The notes under the pieces are model-generated. The model did no database searches. It was not told the origin of the DNA and saw nothing but the letters and a program-made list of their open reading frames with translations. Both the position numbers and the translations under genes were made by a program. Below, piece after piece: positions 1 through 8,324 of a stretch of DNA of 64,000 bases. How positions within the stretch are numbered: the stretch's first letter is position 1; every line of letters begins with the position of its first letter. This DNA comes from an uncultured Alphaproteobacteria bacterium (lineage in GTDB: Bacteria > Pseudomonadota > Alphaproteobacteria > CAAHEQ01 > UBA3637), in NCBI GenBank assembly GCA_934234055.1, contig CAKQGY010000001.1:88166-152165 (forward strand), written 5' to 3'.

Positions 1-1
1 T

Positions 2-595
2 GCCGATATAAAACTGGATGATCCAAGTATGCCCGAAATATTTAAAAAATTAGATGAATTTATTTTAAGATATAAGGGCGCATATAAAATTGTACTTGAT
101 GGTAATCGAACAGATACGTTAAACCTTTATATGCCGGAATCCATTACAGCCAAAATTGCACGTGAATTCTATGAAATTGTGAGACCAGTGTTACAGACGA
201 AAAATCATACCTGTTTAGATGGTTTTCCTATTACACAAAACGGGCAAGAGATTCAAGGGGTAAAATTTGGTCCAGAGCCAATGTCGGAAGTATCACGCAT
301 TGGTGATTTTCTTCCAATGAAAGAGCGCCTTAAATCTGTTTTACCAGATTTTATGATTAAAGAAATTTCCAGACAATATTGTGCAAAAAAATCTCTTGGG
401 GAAATTGCCACCAAGGTTCAATTGGCTAATTTATTATATTATTTGGTTGGGAAAGAGGGCCAAAATCCTATCCAATTAGGTAATCAATTAGGAGATCCTA
501 AAAAGAAATATACAAAAAAATCTATTGAAATTACCCCTCAAAACGCAAAAATATATAGCGTTTTTCATAAATTGTTTGGTAAAGGAAACTTTTAA
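2..595 (+). CDS. Hypothetical protein, 5' end cut by the window edge
   Basis: The frame is open to the first bases of the window, and the first in-window ATG (29) has no ribosome site, so the true start probably lies upstream. About 198 codons are visible. I recognise no family. The protein is hydrophilic, without signal peptide or membrane segment, and has a Lys-rich C-terminus. Codon use is clearly more AT-rich than in the genes that follow, which could mean transfer or a fast-evolving accessory gene. A strong bidirectional terminator follows at 646-676. Confidence 0.6.
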   Translation, partial: ADIKLDDPSMPEIFKKLDEFILRYKGAYKIVLDGNRTDTLNLYMPESITAKIAREFYEIVRPVLQTKNHTCLDGFPITQNGQEIQGVKFGPEPMSEVSRIGDFLPMKERLKSVLPDFMIKEISRQYCAKKSLGEIATKVQLANLLYYLVGKEGQNPIQLGNQLGDPKKKYTKKSIEITPQNAKIYSVFHKLFGKGNF

Positions 596-645
596 AACAA
601 TAATTATCATAAGCTCGTGAATTGCGCATTCATTCCGACCAAAAG

Positions 646-676
646 AAAAGCAGGGCAGTTTATCTGCCCTGCTTTT
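646..676. terminator. Intrinsic terminator, bidirectional
   Basis: Thirteen-base perfect stem (646-658 with 664-676) around a 5-nt loop. It begins with AAAAG and ends with CTTTT, so it can act on either strand. It closes the truncated gene on the left. The rest of 677-853 holds only a short GC-rich palindrome (702-722, loop of six G and an A) and no gene I can support. Confidence 0.8.
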
Positions 677-853
677 GTATTGATAGTGAAATGTTGATTT
701 GAACCCGCGGGGGGAGCGGGTTTCGAATTCTTCGTATATACACGGTAAAAATGAAAACAGAAAAATAAAATTGACATTTCTTTTAAAATTAAACGCTTGT
801 GGATAGACGGTATCCTGAAAAACTGCGCAAAATTTTACGAGCTGTAACCTGAA

Positions 854-2326
854 TTAGTCCCGGGTGGGGGATTGAAGCCGAGCAAGGATAGCGGGTTTCA
901 GGAATGCTTGGCGGGTGGCATGGTAATCACAAGTGCGCACAAACGCATTCAGGCCTTTGACCTGGTCGCAAAGGGCTTGACGGGCGTCTGTGATTTGAGC
1001 CATTGTGCGCGTGTCCCGGTTGCGACGGGCAATTGTCATTTGCTTTGTCAATAGTCGTCTTTTTTCTTTAATCTCAGCCATATGAGGGTTTGTGAGGCGA
1101 TAGCAGGCCTCTCGGCGTTTTTGGGTCAATTCTTGACGCTGACGCGTGATGGCCGCAATCGTTTCGGTATCGCTGGCTTGACGGGCCCGGGCCATGGCGC
1201 GAGTCAGGCGGCTGCGTTGGCGTTTGATGTCTTGAAGGGTGCGCAGAGCATGCAAGCGGTCGGCCATTTCCTGACGCTTGTCCGGGGTTGTCAGTCTGGT
1301 TGGATCGTTCCGGATTAAATCATCATATTGCGGTAGTGGCCGAGACGGGCGCAAATTGTGCGCGGGCTTGGCAAACGGGCGCAATTTGGATAGACCTGTT
1401 AATGCGATGGCACCGGCAAAACCGATCAGAAAACCTTTGCCAAAATCATTGTCGTTTGGTTGATTTTCGGGAGTGGAATTGGAGGCCTGTGTGGTCGGAG
1501 CGGGGGTCAATTCTTCCAACAGGGCTTGCAATTCTTCAACCTCTTGAGTGGCGGATTTCGAGATCGTTTCAGCCGGTTGTGACTTAGGTGATTTCGGTTC
1601 CGGTGCTGCCTGCACAAGAGGCTGGGGGGCCGGTGTTTCCGGTTGAGGTTCGGGCGCCGTGACAGGGGTGTCTTGAACCACGGGGGTGTCATTGGTAATG
1701 GTCGGTTGAACCGTTGCCGGTATGTCGGTCACAGATGGATTATTGGTGGCGGAAGGGGCAACCTCTTGTTCTAACAGGCGGATCAGCTCGTCAATTTCTT
1801 TGGTGGAGGCAGAAGTGGCCATGGCGTCCTTGGGGATATCAAATGAAATATCAGCTGTTGTCGGTGTGTTCGTAGCGGATTGGGATAATTCCGACAGAGG
1901 GGTGTTTGTCGGGGTTAAATCCGGCTGTGGTTGCGGGGCAGGGGGTGGTGTAATGGCAGGTTGTTGGGGAACAGGAGACTTGGCGGGCTTGGCCAAAAAG
2001 GCATACGGCCCTAGCAACAATTCCAGATCCTCGGGGGTCTCGGGCGTGTGCAAAGGCGAATTGTCGGGCAGTTTCAGTGTATCGGGATACTTGGTTTTCG
2101 TGATTTTGCCGGTCTGGTGATCCCACTTTTCGGCATACATCAAAGTGGCTTGTTGCTTTAATTCGGCACGGGAGGGCTCGGGCGCCGGAATATAAAAGGT
2201 CATACCGTTAATGTCCAGAGTCTCGGCGCCCCGGGTATGGGTTTGTTCCCCCCGAGCACCAAAGGCGAACGAGGACAACACCAAAAAAGCTGTTAAAACT
2301 TTATTCCGAATAAAACGACAAAACAT
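854..2326 (-). CDS. Exported Pro/Thr-rich protein with a membrane segment and C-terminal helical repeats
   Basis: 490 aa, family not recognised. It starts with a signal peptide (basic FIRNK, then a hydrophobic stretch ending near residue 26). A long Pro/Thr/Gln-rich low-complexity region covers roughly 85-290. One membrane segment follows (GFLIGFAGAIALTGL, about 297-311), and then a very basic helical region. The helical part contains two related ~40-residue repeats, built on LTRAMARARQ...IAAITRQRQEL and LTKQMTIARR...MAQITDARQAL. The layout suggests an envelope-spanning protein with a flexible linker. A consensus promoter lies just upstream (2359-2387). Confidence 0.75.
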   Translation of the reverse strand: MFCRFIRNKVLTAFLVLSSFAFGARGEQTHTRGAETLDINGMTFYIPAPEPSRAELKQQATLMYAEKWDHQTGKITKTKYPDTLKLPDNSPLHTPETPEDLELLLGPYAFLAKPAKSPVPQQPAITPPPAPQPQPDLTPTNTPLSELSQSATNTPTTADISFDIPKDAMATSASTKEIDELIRLLEQEVAPSATNNPSVTDIPATVQPTITNDTPVVQDTPVTAPEPQPETPAPQPLVQAAPEPKSPKSQPAETISKSATQEVEELQALLEELTPAPTTQASNSTPENQPNDNDFGKGFLIGFAGAIALTGLSKLRPFAKPAHNLRPSRPLPQYDDLIRNDPTRLTTPDKRQEMADRLHALRTLQDIKRQRSRLTRAMARARQASDTETIAAITRQRQELTQKRREACYRLTNPHMAEIKEKRRLLTKQMTIARRNRDTRTMAQITDARQALCDQVKGLNAFVRTCDYHATRQAFLKPAILARLQSPTRD

Positions 2327-2358
2327 AGGTAAATCCTTTGAATAAATTGATGAGGGTG

Positions 2359-2387
2359 ATTATAGCACAGAGAGCTGATTTTGTCAA
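2359..2387 (-). promoter_or_regulatory. Promoter of the Pro-rich exported protein gene
   Basis: On the minus strand TTGACA (2387-2382), 17 nt, TATAAT (2364-2359): a full consensus sigma70-type promoter 33 nt before the start codon. Confidence 0.85.
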
Positions 2388-2448
2388 GTTTTTAGATGAA
2401 CTGCCCCGCGCCCGCCCCAAATAATTGCAATTTTGAGTTGATTTTTTA

Positions 2449-2477
2449 TTGACAGGGAGCGGGGGGTGTGGTAAGCT
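2449..2477 (+). promoter_or_regulatory. Promoter with G6 spacer, copy 1
   Basis: TTGACA (2449-2454), 17-nt spacer containing six G, TAAGCT (2472-2477). Spacer and flanks are almost identical to those at 3237-3265 before the next gene. Together with the G8 tract at 2491-2498 this makes the start region of the 2503 gene unusually G-rich. Confidence 0.6.
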
Positions 2478-2490
2478 GCTACCTTAACAA

Positions 2491-2498
2491 GGGGGGGG
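2491..2498 (+). repeat. Poly-G tract (G8) in the ribosome-binding region
   Basis: Eight consecutive G end 4 nt before the ATG at 2503 and occupy the place of the Shine-Dalgarno sequence. Tract length would set the spacing or strength of ribosome binding, so slippage could tune expression of the 2503 gene. Confidence 0.7.
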
Positions 2499-2502
2499 TA
2501 AA

Positions 2503-3207
2503 ATGATAGAATTTTATGTTTCAGCCGATGCTGAAAAACAAAAATTGATGGATGTGTTTTGTGTGGAACCGGTGGGCGTTTCGCTGGCATATCGGGCCAA
2601 GCAATATCATTTTCCTTTGGAGTTGGCCGAAAAAATGTATGCGCAACCCCGAACCCAATGGGACGCCGAGTTGGAAGGCTTGTTAGAAACGGTTTATGTC
2701 CGGCACAACTCGGAAATGCAAGAAGCCTTGTCATTTTTTCAAGCGTTTTGGCACAAAAACGGAGTGAAATACCTGCCTCAATTAGAGATGTTTTTCGGGA
2801 GTAAATGGCCGACTTATCGGGCTTTATTGGCTTACTATCTGGATGTTATTTCTAATTGGAAAGAGTGTAATATTGTTATCAATTATGCGCTGTATCAAAA
2901 AGAAAATGTTTTATTTCATGTATATAGTGTTCTTTTTGAAATGGTCTTATCACAGGTGTTTATCAAAATCAGAGGGTTGAAAAACAGGCAGGAAGCGAGT
3001 GATAATCAGGTGTGGGGGTGCTCGGAATTGGCTGCGTGTGTGATTTTGAATAAACTTTATCCCGAGTTCAAAAATGCCACCAAAACCGGGTATCCGCAAT
3101 TAGATGAAAAAGTACCTTTATTTTTTGATTTTATTAAAAAACACAACCAGATAGATTCATTTTTGAACGAGGTTTTGGTAGCCGAGGTTGTGAATAACAT
3201 CGGGTAG
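2503..3207 (+). CDS. Hypothetical cytoplasmic protein, 234 aa
   Basis: I do not recognise a family. It is soluble, rich in aromatic residues and mostly alpha-helical in appearance, with no signal peptide and no clear motif. The start is the first ATG, preceded by the G8 tract in place of a normal ribosome site. It has its own promoter (2449-2477). The following GNAT gene has a near-copy of that promoter, so the two may be co-regulated although separately transcribed. Confidence 0.65.
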   Translation: MIEFYVSADAEKQKLMDVFCVEPVGVSLAYRAKQYHFPLELAEKMYAQPRTQWDAELEGLLETVYVRHNSEMQEALSFFQAFWHKNGVKYLPQLEMFFGSKWPTYRALLAYYLDVISNWKECNIVINYALYQKENVLFHVYSVLFEMVLSQVFIKIRGLKNRQEASDNQVWGCSELAACVILNKLYPEFKNATKTGYPQLDEKVPLFFDFIKKHNQIDSFLNEVLVAEVVNNIG

Positions 3208-3236
3208 AAAAATTACAATTATATCACTTGTTTCTA

Positions 3237-3265
3237 TTGACAGGAGGCGGGGGGTGTGGTAAGGT
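3237..3265 (+). promoter_or_regulatory. Promoter with G6 spacer, copy 2
   Basis: TTGACA (3237-3242), 17-nt spacer with G6 (3249-3254), TAAGGT (3260-3265). It matches the copy at 2449-2477 except for two swapped bases in the spacer and one in the -10. Confidence 0.6.
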
Positions 3266-3299
3266 AAGGAGTATTCAATAACAGGCAAAAGGTTTGAAA

Positions 3300-3923
3300 A
3301 TGGAGCAGGAAATAATACGATTAGAACGGGCGGAAGAACACCGCGCGGTGGAAAACCTGGTGCGGGAGGCGTTTTGGAATGTCTATCGGCCGGGGTGCTT
3401 GGAACACTATGTGATCCATAAGCTGCGCCATGATCCGGCCTTTGTGCCTGAACTGGATTTCGTGATGGAGCGCGCGGGGCGCTTGATCGGGCAAAATATG
3501 TTTATGCAGGCCGAAATTAAAGCCGATGACGGGCGCATTATCCCGATTCTGGCTATGGGTCCAATCTGTATTACGCCGGCCTTAAAACGGCAGGGACTGG
3601 GGAAAAAATTGCTGGATTATTCCTTGGAGCAAGCAGCCCGGTTGGGCTATGGCGCCGTGTGCTTTGAAGGCAATATAGACTTTTACGGGCACAGCGGTTT
3701 TACCCGGGCATCGCGGTTCGGGTTGCGCTATGCGGGGTTGCCGGAAGGGGCCGATGCGTCATTCTTTTTGGCCAAGGAATTAAAACCCGGATACCTGAAC
3801 GGCATAACGGGAGAATACGCGCCGCCTGCCGGCTATTTGGTTGACCCGGCCGAGGCTGATGTTTTTGACAAGCAATTTCCACCCAAAGAAAAGAAAAAAT
3901 TACCGGGGCAGTTGTTTGACTAA
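3300..3923 (+). CDS. GNAT-family N-acetyltransferase
   Basis: 207 aa. The pattern fits YhbS-like GNAT enzymes, which transfer acetyl from acetyl-CoA to an amine: an N-terminal substrate half, then PILAMGPICITPALKRQGLGKKLL, where the RQGLGKKL stretch is the acetyl-CoA pyrophosphate-binding motif A, then a GAVCFEGNIDFYGHSGF strand-turn typical of the group. I start at ATG 3300 because AAAGG (3288-3292) sits 7 nt upstream; the in-frame TTG at 3294 would be too close to it. The substrate cannot be told. The stop is one base before the ogt start, so the two are probably one transcript. Confidence 0.8.
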   Translation: MEQEIIRLERAEEHRAVENLVREAFWNVYRPGCLEHYVIHKLRHDPAFVPELDFVMERAGRLIGQNMFMQAEIKADDGRIIPILAMGPICITPALKRQGLGKKLLDYSLEQAARLGYGAVCFEGNIDFYGHSGFTRASRFGLRYAGLPEGADASFFLAKELKPGYLNGITGEYAPPAGYLVDPAEADVFDKQFPPKEKKKLPGQLFD

Positions 3924-3924
3924 G

Positions 3925-4377
3925 ATGGAACGCGTGGCTTATTATACGGCGCCGGTGGGCATACTGGAAATCCGAACGAACGGGAAGGCTGTGATCGGGT
4001 TGAAGAAAGCTACAACTGTGGGGGTGGCTGATCCGGATGATGACTTGGTGTGTGCGGTGCGGCGGGAGTTAGATTCCTATTTTGCCGGTCAGTTGCGGAC
4101 TTTTTCGGTGCCGGTGGCTTTGTCGGGGACCGCTTTTCAAGAGCAGGTCTGGCAAACGTTAAAAGAAATCCCGTGGGGCGCAACGGTCAGCTATCGCGAT
4201 ATTGCCGTGCGAATCGGGCGGCCCAAGGCTTGTCGGGCGGTGGGGCAGGCTGTGCATTGCAACCCGGTTTGTATTATCGTGCCGTGTCATCGGGTGATCG
4301 GCAGCAATGGTGCCTTGGTCGGGTATGCCGAGGGGTTGGATATGAAGCAGGCATTGCTGGCGGTGGAAAGCCCTTGA
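3925..4377 (+). CDS. ogt: Methylated-DNA--protein-cysteine methyltransferase
   Basis: 150 aa. It removes alkyl groups from O6-alkylguanine and O4-alkylthymine in DNA by irreversible transfer to its own cysteine. The active-site PCHRV is visible (Cys121), preceded by the helix-turn-helix that flips the base (FQEQVWQTLKEIPWGATVSY then RAVGQAVHCNP) and followed by the conserved GYAEGLDMKQALL. The start at 3925 is one base after the GNAT stop; an in-frame extension upstream would only overlap that gene. The promoter of the hydrogenase-maturation genes overlaps its last codons. Confidence 0.92.
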   Translation: MERVAYYTAPVGILEIRTNGKAVIGLKKATTVGVADPDDDLVCAVRRELDSYFAGQLRTFSVPVALSGTAFQEQVWQTLKEIPWGATVSYRDIAVRIGRPKACRAVGQAVHCNPVCIIVPCHRVIGSNGALVGYAEGLDMKQALLAVESP

Positions 4378-4402
4378 CAACGGGGCAAGAGTTTGCTATA
4401 CT
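4374..4402 (+). promoter_or_regulatory. Promoter of the H-cluster maturation operon
   Basis: TTGACA (4374-4379), 17 nt, TATACT (4397-4402). It overlaps the ogt stop codon and lies 24 nt before the first gene of the operon. Confidence 0.85.
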
Positions 4403-4426
4403 GATGAGGCTGAAAAGGAAAGTCAA

Positions 4427-4672
4427 ATGGAAACGCGTGTGGCTGTGATTGCGGTATTGGTGAAAAATCCGGATTCGGTGCAAAAGCTGAATGCGATTTT
4501 GCACGCCTATGCCGATGTGATTATCGGCCGTATGGGACTGCCCTATAAGGCAAAACAAGTGAATATCATGAGTATCGCCATTGACGCACCGCAACCTCAA
4601 ATCGCCGCTTTGACGGGGAAGATCGGGGCTTTGCCGGATGTGTCGGTTAAAACGGCATACGCGGATATTTAG
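4427..4672 (+). CDS. TM1266-type [FeFe]-hydrogenase system regulator (ACT-like)
   Basis: 81 aa. It matches the small ACT-like family that accompanies hydrogenase maturases (often named iron-only hydrogenase system putative regulator): METRVAVIAVLVKNPDSVQKLNAIL, then the ADVIIGRMGLPY signature, then a second beta-alpha-beta unit ending SVKTAYADI. The family is thought to be regulatory, but its ligand is not established. It is first in the hydG-hydF transcript, immediately after a consensus promoter, and hydG follows 53 nt later. Confidence 0.85.
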   Translation: METRVAVIAVLVKNPDSVQKLNAILHAYADVIIGRMGLPYKAKQVNIMSIAIDAPQPQIAALTGKIGALPDVSVKTAYADI

Positions 4673-4725
4673 GATTCATTTTTAACTGACGGGAAAGCCG
4701 GGCTGACCCGAAAGGAGCAAAAACT

Positions 4726-6141
4726 ATGTATAATAAAAACTCACCTCGGGCCGAGGCGTTTATTGATCATCAGGAAATTTTGGATACGCTGGCCTATGCC
4801 GACGCGAACAAGGGTAATCGGGATCTGATCACCGCCATTATGGAAAAAGCAAAATTGCGTAAAGGTTTGTCGCACCGGGAGGCGTCGGTGCTGCTGGCGT
4901 GCGAATTGCCGGATAAAAATCAGGAAATCTTTTGCCTGGCCGAGCAATTTAAGAAAGACTTTTACGGCAATCGGATTGTGCTGTTTGCGCCGCTTTATCT
5001 GTCAAACTATTGCGTGAACGGGTGCGTGTATTGCCCCTATCATTTGAAGAACAAACACATCGTGCGTAAAAAATTGACGCAGGCGGAAATCCGGGCGGAA
5101 GTGATTGCCCTGCAAGATATGGGGCATAAACGCTTGGCCATTGAAGCCGGTGAAGACCCGGTCAATAATCCGATTGAGTATATCCTGGATTGTATCAAAA
5201 CAATTTACAGCGTTAAACATAAAAACGGAGCCATTCGGCGGGTCAATGTCAATATCGCCGCCACAACCGTGGAAAACTATCGCAAATTGAAAGAGGCCGG
5301 AATCGGAACCTATATCCTGTTTCAAGAGACCTATAACAAAGAAGCCTATGAGGCATTGCACCCGACGGGACCCAAGCATAACTATGCCTATCACACCGAG
5401 GCGATGGATCGTGCAATGCAGGGCGGTATAGACGATGTGGGGTTGGGCGTGCTGTTCGGGTTGGAGTCCTATCGGTATGAATTTGCAGGGCTGTTGATGC
5501 ATGCGGAACACTTGGAGGCGGTATTCGGCGTCGGGCCGCACACAATTTCTTTCCCGCGTGTCAAAAAAGCTGATGATATTGATCCGAGCACCTTTGACAA
5601 CGGGATAGATGATGATACCTTTGCCAAGATTATCGCCTGTGTGCGGATTGCTGCCCCCTATACCGGTATGATTATTTCAACACGCGAAAGTCAGGCCTGC
5701 CGCGAAAAGGTGATACGCTATGGAATCTCGCAAATATCGGGAGCCTCGCGCACCAGTGTCGGTGGCTATACCCGGCCCGAACGCGAACACGATTCGGAGC
5801 AGTTTGATGTGTCGGATCAACGCTCGCTGGACGAGGTGGTGGAATGGCTGTTGAAAATGGGCTATATCCCCAGCTTTTGCACGGCGTGCTATCGGTCGGG
5901 ACGCACGGGCGATCGGTTTATGGCGCTGTGCAAAAGTCGGCAGATTTTGAATTGCTGCCACCCGAATGCGTTGATGACATTAAAAGAATTTCTGATGGAT
6001 TATGCTTCACCCGAGACGCGCGTGGTGGGAGAAGCGGTTATTCGACGCGAATTGACTCAGATTTTACGCGAAAGTGTGCGGTATAAGACCGAAGAAAACT
6101 TGGCCAAAATTGAAGCCGGTGAACGCGATTTTTGCTTTTAG
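4726..6141 (+). CDS. hydG: [FeFe]-hydrogenase maturase HydG (radical SAM tyrosine lyase)
   Basis: 471 aa, usual length. HydG cleaves tyrosine with radical SAM chemistry to supply the CO and CN ligands of the H-cluster 2Fe subsite. The radical SAM motif CVNGCVYC (CX3CX2C) is near residues 96-103. The C-terminal auxiliary cluster motif, with CTAC followed about 20 residues later by NCCHPNALMTLKEF, identifies HydG rather than ThiH. Also visible is GASRTSVGGY. AAAGGAG precedes the ATG at 4726. hydF follows with 9 nt between stop and start. Confidence 0.96.
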   Translation: MYNKNSPRAEAFIDHQEILDTLAYADANKGNRDLITAIMEKAKLRKGLSHREASVLLACELPDKNQEIFCLAEQFKKDFYGNRIVLFAPLYLSNYCVNGCVYCPYHLKNKHIVRKKLTQAEIRAEVIALQDMGHKRLAIEAGEDPVNNPIEYILDCIKTIYSVKHKNGAIRRVNVNIAATTVENYRKLKEAGIGTYILFQETYNKEAYEALHPTGPKHNYAYHTEAMDRAMQGGIDDVGLGVLFGLESYRYEFAGLLMHAEHLEAVFGVGPHTISFPRVKKADDIDPSTFDNGIDDDTFAKIIACVRIAAPYTGMIISTRESQACREKVIRYGISQISGASRTSVGGYTRPEREHDSEQFDVSDQRSLDEVVEWLLKMGYIPSFCTACYRSGRTGDRFMALCKSRQILNCCHPNALMTLKEFLMDYASPETRVVGEAVIRRELTQILRESVRYKTEENLAKIEAGERDFCF

Positions 6142-6150
6142 GGAGGCGTG

Positions 6151-7329
6151 ATGAATCAACCGGTATCACTGCGACAACATATTGTATTTTTGGGCTTGCG
6201 CAATGCGGGGAAGTCCAGCCTGGTCAACGCAATCACGGGACAAAAAATGTCTCTGGTATCCGAGGTCAAAGGCACCACAACGGATCCGGTCCTGAAAAGT
6301 ATGGAAATTCTGCCTTTGGGGCCGGTGGTAATTATTGATACGCCGGGGATAGATGACACGGGAACCTTGGGTCAAATGCGGGTGGCACGGGCGCTGGAAA
6401 TGCTGAATCGGGCGAACTGTGCCGTCGTGGTAGCCCGGGCCGGGCGAGAATTGGAACCGGCCGAACAAGAGCTATGTCAGGCCTTGAATAAACGCAAAAT
6501 CCCTTATCTGGTGGTCTATAACAAAGCGGATCAGACGACTGCTTCGGCTTTGGCGGGGCAACTGTGGGTCAGCGCTAAAACGGGGCAGGGGATACAGGCA
6601 TTTAAAGAAAAACTGGCAACTTTGGGGGAACAGACGCCGATGCGGCCTTTGGTTGCCGATTTGGTGTCGGCGGGGGACCATGTGATTTTAATTGTGCCGA
6701 TTGATGAAGCCGCACCCAAAAATCGCTTGATTTTGCCACAACAAATGGTCCTGCGCGAGTTGCTGGATCAGCATACACGGGTGTTGGTGATGCAGCCCGA
6801 GGAGTTGGCAGACCTGCCGGCCGAATGGTGGGCCAGAATCAAGTTGGTGATTACGGACTCGCAGGTTTTTGGACAGGTCGAAAAGAGTGTGCCGAAAGAG
6901 ATGGCGTTGACATCTTTTTCTATTCTAATGGCACGGTTTAAAGGGGATTTGGAAACATTGCTGGCCGGGTATCGGCAGGTGACTGCCCTGAAAGACGGAG
7001 ACAAAATTCTGGTGTCCGAGGGGTGCACGCATCATCGGCAGTGTGGTGATATTGGAACGGTTAAAATTCCTGCGTGGGTGCAGGGCTATACGCACCGGAA
7101 ATTACAGTTTGAGTTTACTGCGGGCAATACTTTCCCTCTGGATTTGTCGGGCTATGCTTTGGTGATTCATTGCGGGGGATGTATGCTGACGGAACGTGAG
7201 ATGCAATCACGGTTGGCCCTTTGCCGGGCGGCGGGGGTTCCGGTGGTCAATTACGGTATGCTGATTGCCGGCATTCATGGAATCTTGCCTCGGGCGTTGG
7301 CGCCGTTGGCGGTCGCCGGTGTCCGATGA
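6151..7329 (+). CDS. hydF: [FeFe]-hydrogenase maturation GTPase HydF
   Basis: 392 aa. HydF is the scaffold that carries the 2Fe precursor to apo-hydrogenase. The N-terminal GTPase domain shows P-loop GLRNAGKS (residues 15-22), the DTPGIDD switch II and NKAD. The C-terminal [4Fe-4S] ligands are visible as CTH and, about 45 residues on, HCGGC. GGGAGG (6141-6146) lies 4 nt before ATG 6151; a GTG at 6148 is also in frame but too close. The last 55 bp, encoding the C-terminus after the conserved NYGMLIAGIHGILPRA block, overlap the hydE 3' end on the other strand. Confidence 0.95.
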   Translation: MNQPVSLRQHIVFLGLRNAGKSSLVNAITGQKMSLVSEVKGTTTDPVLKSMEILPLGPVVIIDTPGIDDTGTLGQMRVARALEMLNRANCAVVVARAGRELEPAEQELCQALNKRKIPYLVVYNKADQTTASALAGQLWVSAKTGQGIQAFKEKLATLGEQTPMRPLVADLVSAGDHVILIVPIDEAAPKNRLILPQQMVLRELLDQHTRVLVMQPEELADLPAEWWARIKLVITDSQVFGQVEKSVPKEMALTSFSILMARFKGDLETLLAGYRQVTALKDGDKILVSEGCTHHRQCGDIGTVKIPAWVQGYTHRKLQFEFTAGNTFPLDLSGYALVIHCGGCMLTEREMQSRLALCRAAGVPVVNYGMLIAGIHGILPRALAPLAVAGVR

Positions 7330-8318
7330 TGTCCGCCAAAGCCTGTGCCGATGGTGCGGCCGATGGATTGAATCTTAAACCCGAGGCAGGCTTGGCACAT
7401 TTGAGGGCTGTCATTTAAGCAGATTTTACCGGGATAAAGGGTGTAAAGCGCGCGATACTTTGTCGCGGTCATATTGGGCATAACGACATTCGCACCGGAT
7501 TGCAGGGCGATTATCCGTCCGCGGGGGGTCAAAGCCTCCATTGCCGTGGTGGCGGGAATGTTGATGTCCGGCATCAGCAGGCGCATCACTGCCATTGTGC
7601 GCAGTGCCAGATCAAAAGTGCCGCCGGTTGCATTTTTTAACGGTGTCTCGGGGTGCGGAATAAACGGGCCGATTCCCGCCATATCAATTCTCAGCTGCTT
7701 TAAATATAACAAATCATTGGCAACGGACTCAATCGTTTGACCCGGCAAACCCACCATAATCCCCGAGCCCAACTCGTATCCCAATTCGCGAATCATCAGC
7801 AGGCATTCGTGCCGATGTTGCCAACTCATACCCGGATCCAACTGTTCATAAAGGGCCGGGTCGCTGGTCTCTATGCGCATCAGATAGCGATCGGCGCCGG
7901 CCGCTCGCCACGCTTGGTAATCGGCATAAGAACGTTCGCCGACGCTGAGAGTTAGCGCGACATTCATTTTTTTTATGGCCTCAATAATACGGGACAGGCG
8001 GTCGCGGGTGAAAAAAGTATCTTCGCCGGATTGTAATACAATCGTGTGAAAGCCTAGGCGCACTGCCATGCGGGCGGTGTCAATAATCTCGTTCTGATTC
8101 AGGCGATAGCGCACCAGATTTTGATTCTCGCGTCGAAGTCCGCAATACAGGCAATTATTACGGCAACGATTGGAAAACTCTATCAATCCGCGCAGATGCA
8201 CGGCGTCTCCGACAAATTGATGGCGCACGGTGTCGGCTCGGCGGAGAAGATCAGCTTGGTTTTTTGTATCGCGCAACAGGGCGATAATGTCATTTTTGCT
8301 TAATTCGGAATCAGTCAT
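7275..8318 (-). CDS. hydE: [FeFe]-hydrogenase maturase HydE (radical SAM)
   Basis: 347 aa, normal length. HydE is the third H-cluster maturase and acts with HydG and HydF in assembling the dithiolate-bridged 2Fe unit. The radical SAM motif CRNNCLYC (Cys52, 56, 59) is followed by LQSGED, GERSYADYQAWRAAGADRYLMRIETSD and PNMTATKYRALYTLYPGK, all typical of HydE in the BioB-like superfamily. It runs opposite to hydG/hydF from its own promoter (8325-8353). Its last 18 codons lie inside hydF antisense to it; the tail (after SIGRTIGTGFGGHHR) is not conserved sequence. Confidence 0.95.
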   Translation of the reverse strand: MTDSELSKNDIIALLRDTKNQADLLRRADTVRHQFVGDAVHLRGLIEFSNRCRNNCLYCGLRRENQNLVRYRLNQNEIIDTARMAVRLGFHTIVLQSGEDTFFTRDRLSRIIEAIKKMNVALTLSVGERSYADYQAWRAAGADRYLMRIETSDPALYEQLDPGMSWQHRHECLLMIRELGYELGSGIMVGLPGQTIESVANDLLYLKQLRIDMAGIGPFIPHPETPLKNATGGTFDLALRTMAVMRLLMPDINIPATTAMEALTPRGRIIALQSGANVVMPNMTATKYRALYTLYPGKICLNDSPQMCQACLGFKIQSIGRTIGTGFGGHHRTPATANGANARGKIP

Positions 8319-8324
8319 AAAGGC

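Noticed and set aside
702..722. AACCCGC/GCGGGTT palindrome near 700 with tRNA-like TTTGAACCC text
   Set aside because: No full cloverleaf can be drawn and there is no T-run; treated as an unexplained palindrome only.
1722..2120. Rightward 132-codon open frame inside the Pro-rich gene
   Set aside because: Shadow of the Pro/Thr-rich leftward gene; low-complexity coding strands leave long open antisense frames. No ribosome site.
5002..5541. Leftward 179-codon open frame inside hydG
   Set aside because: Antisense of a strongly conserved gene, no recognisable protein features.
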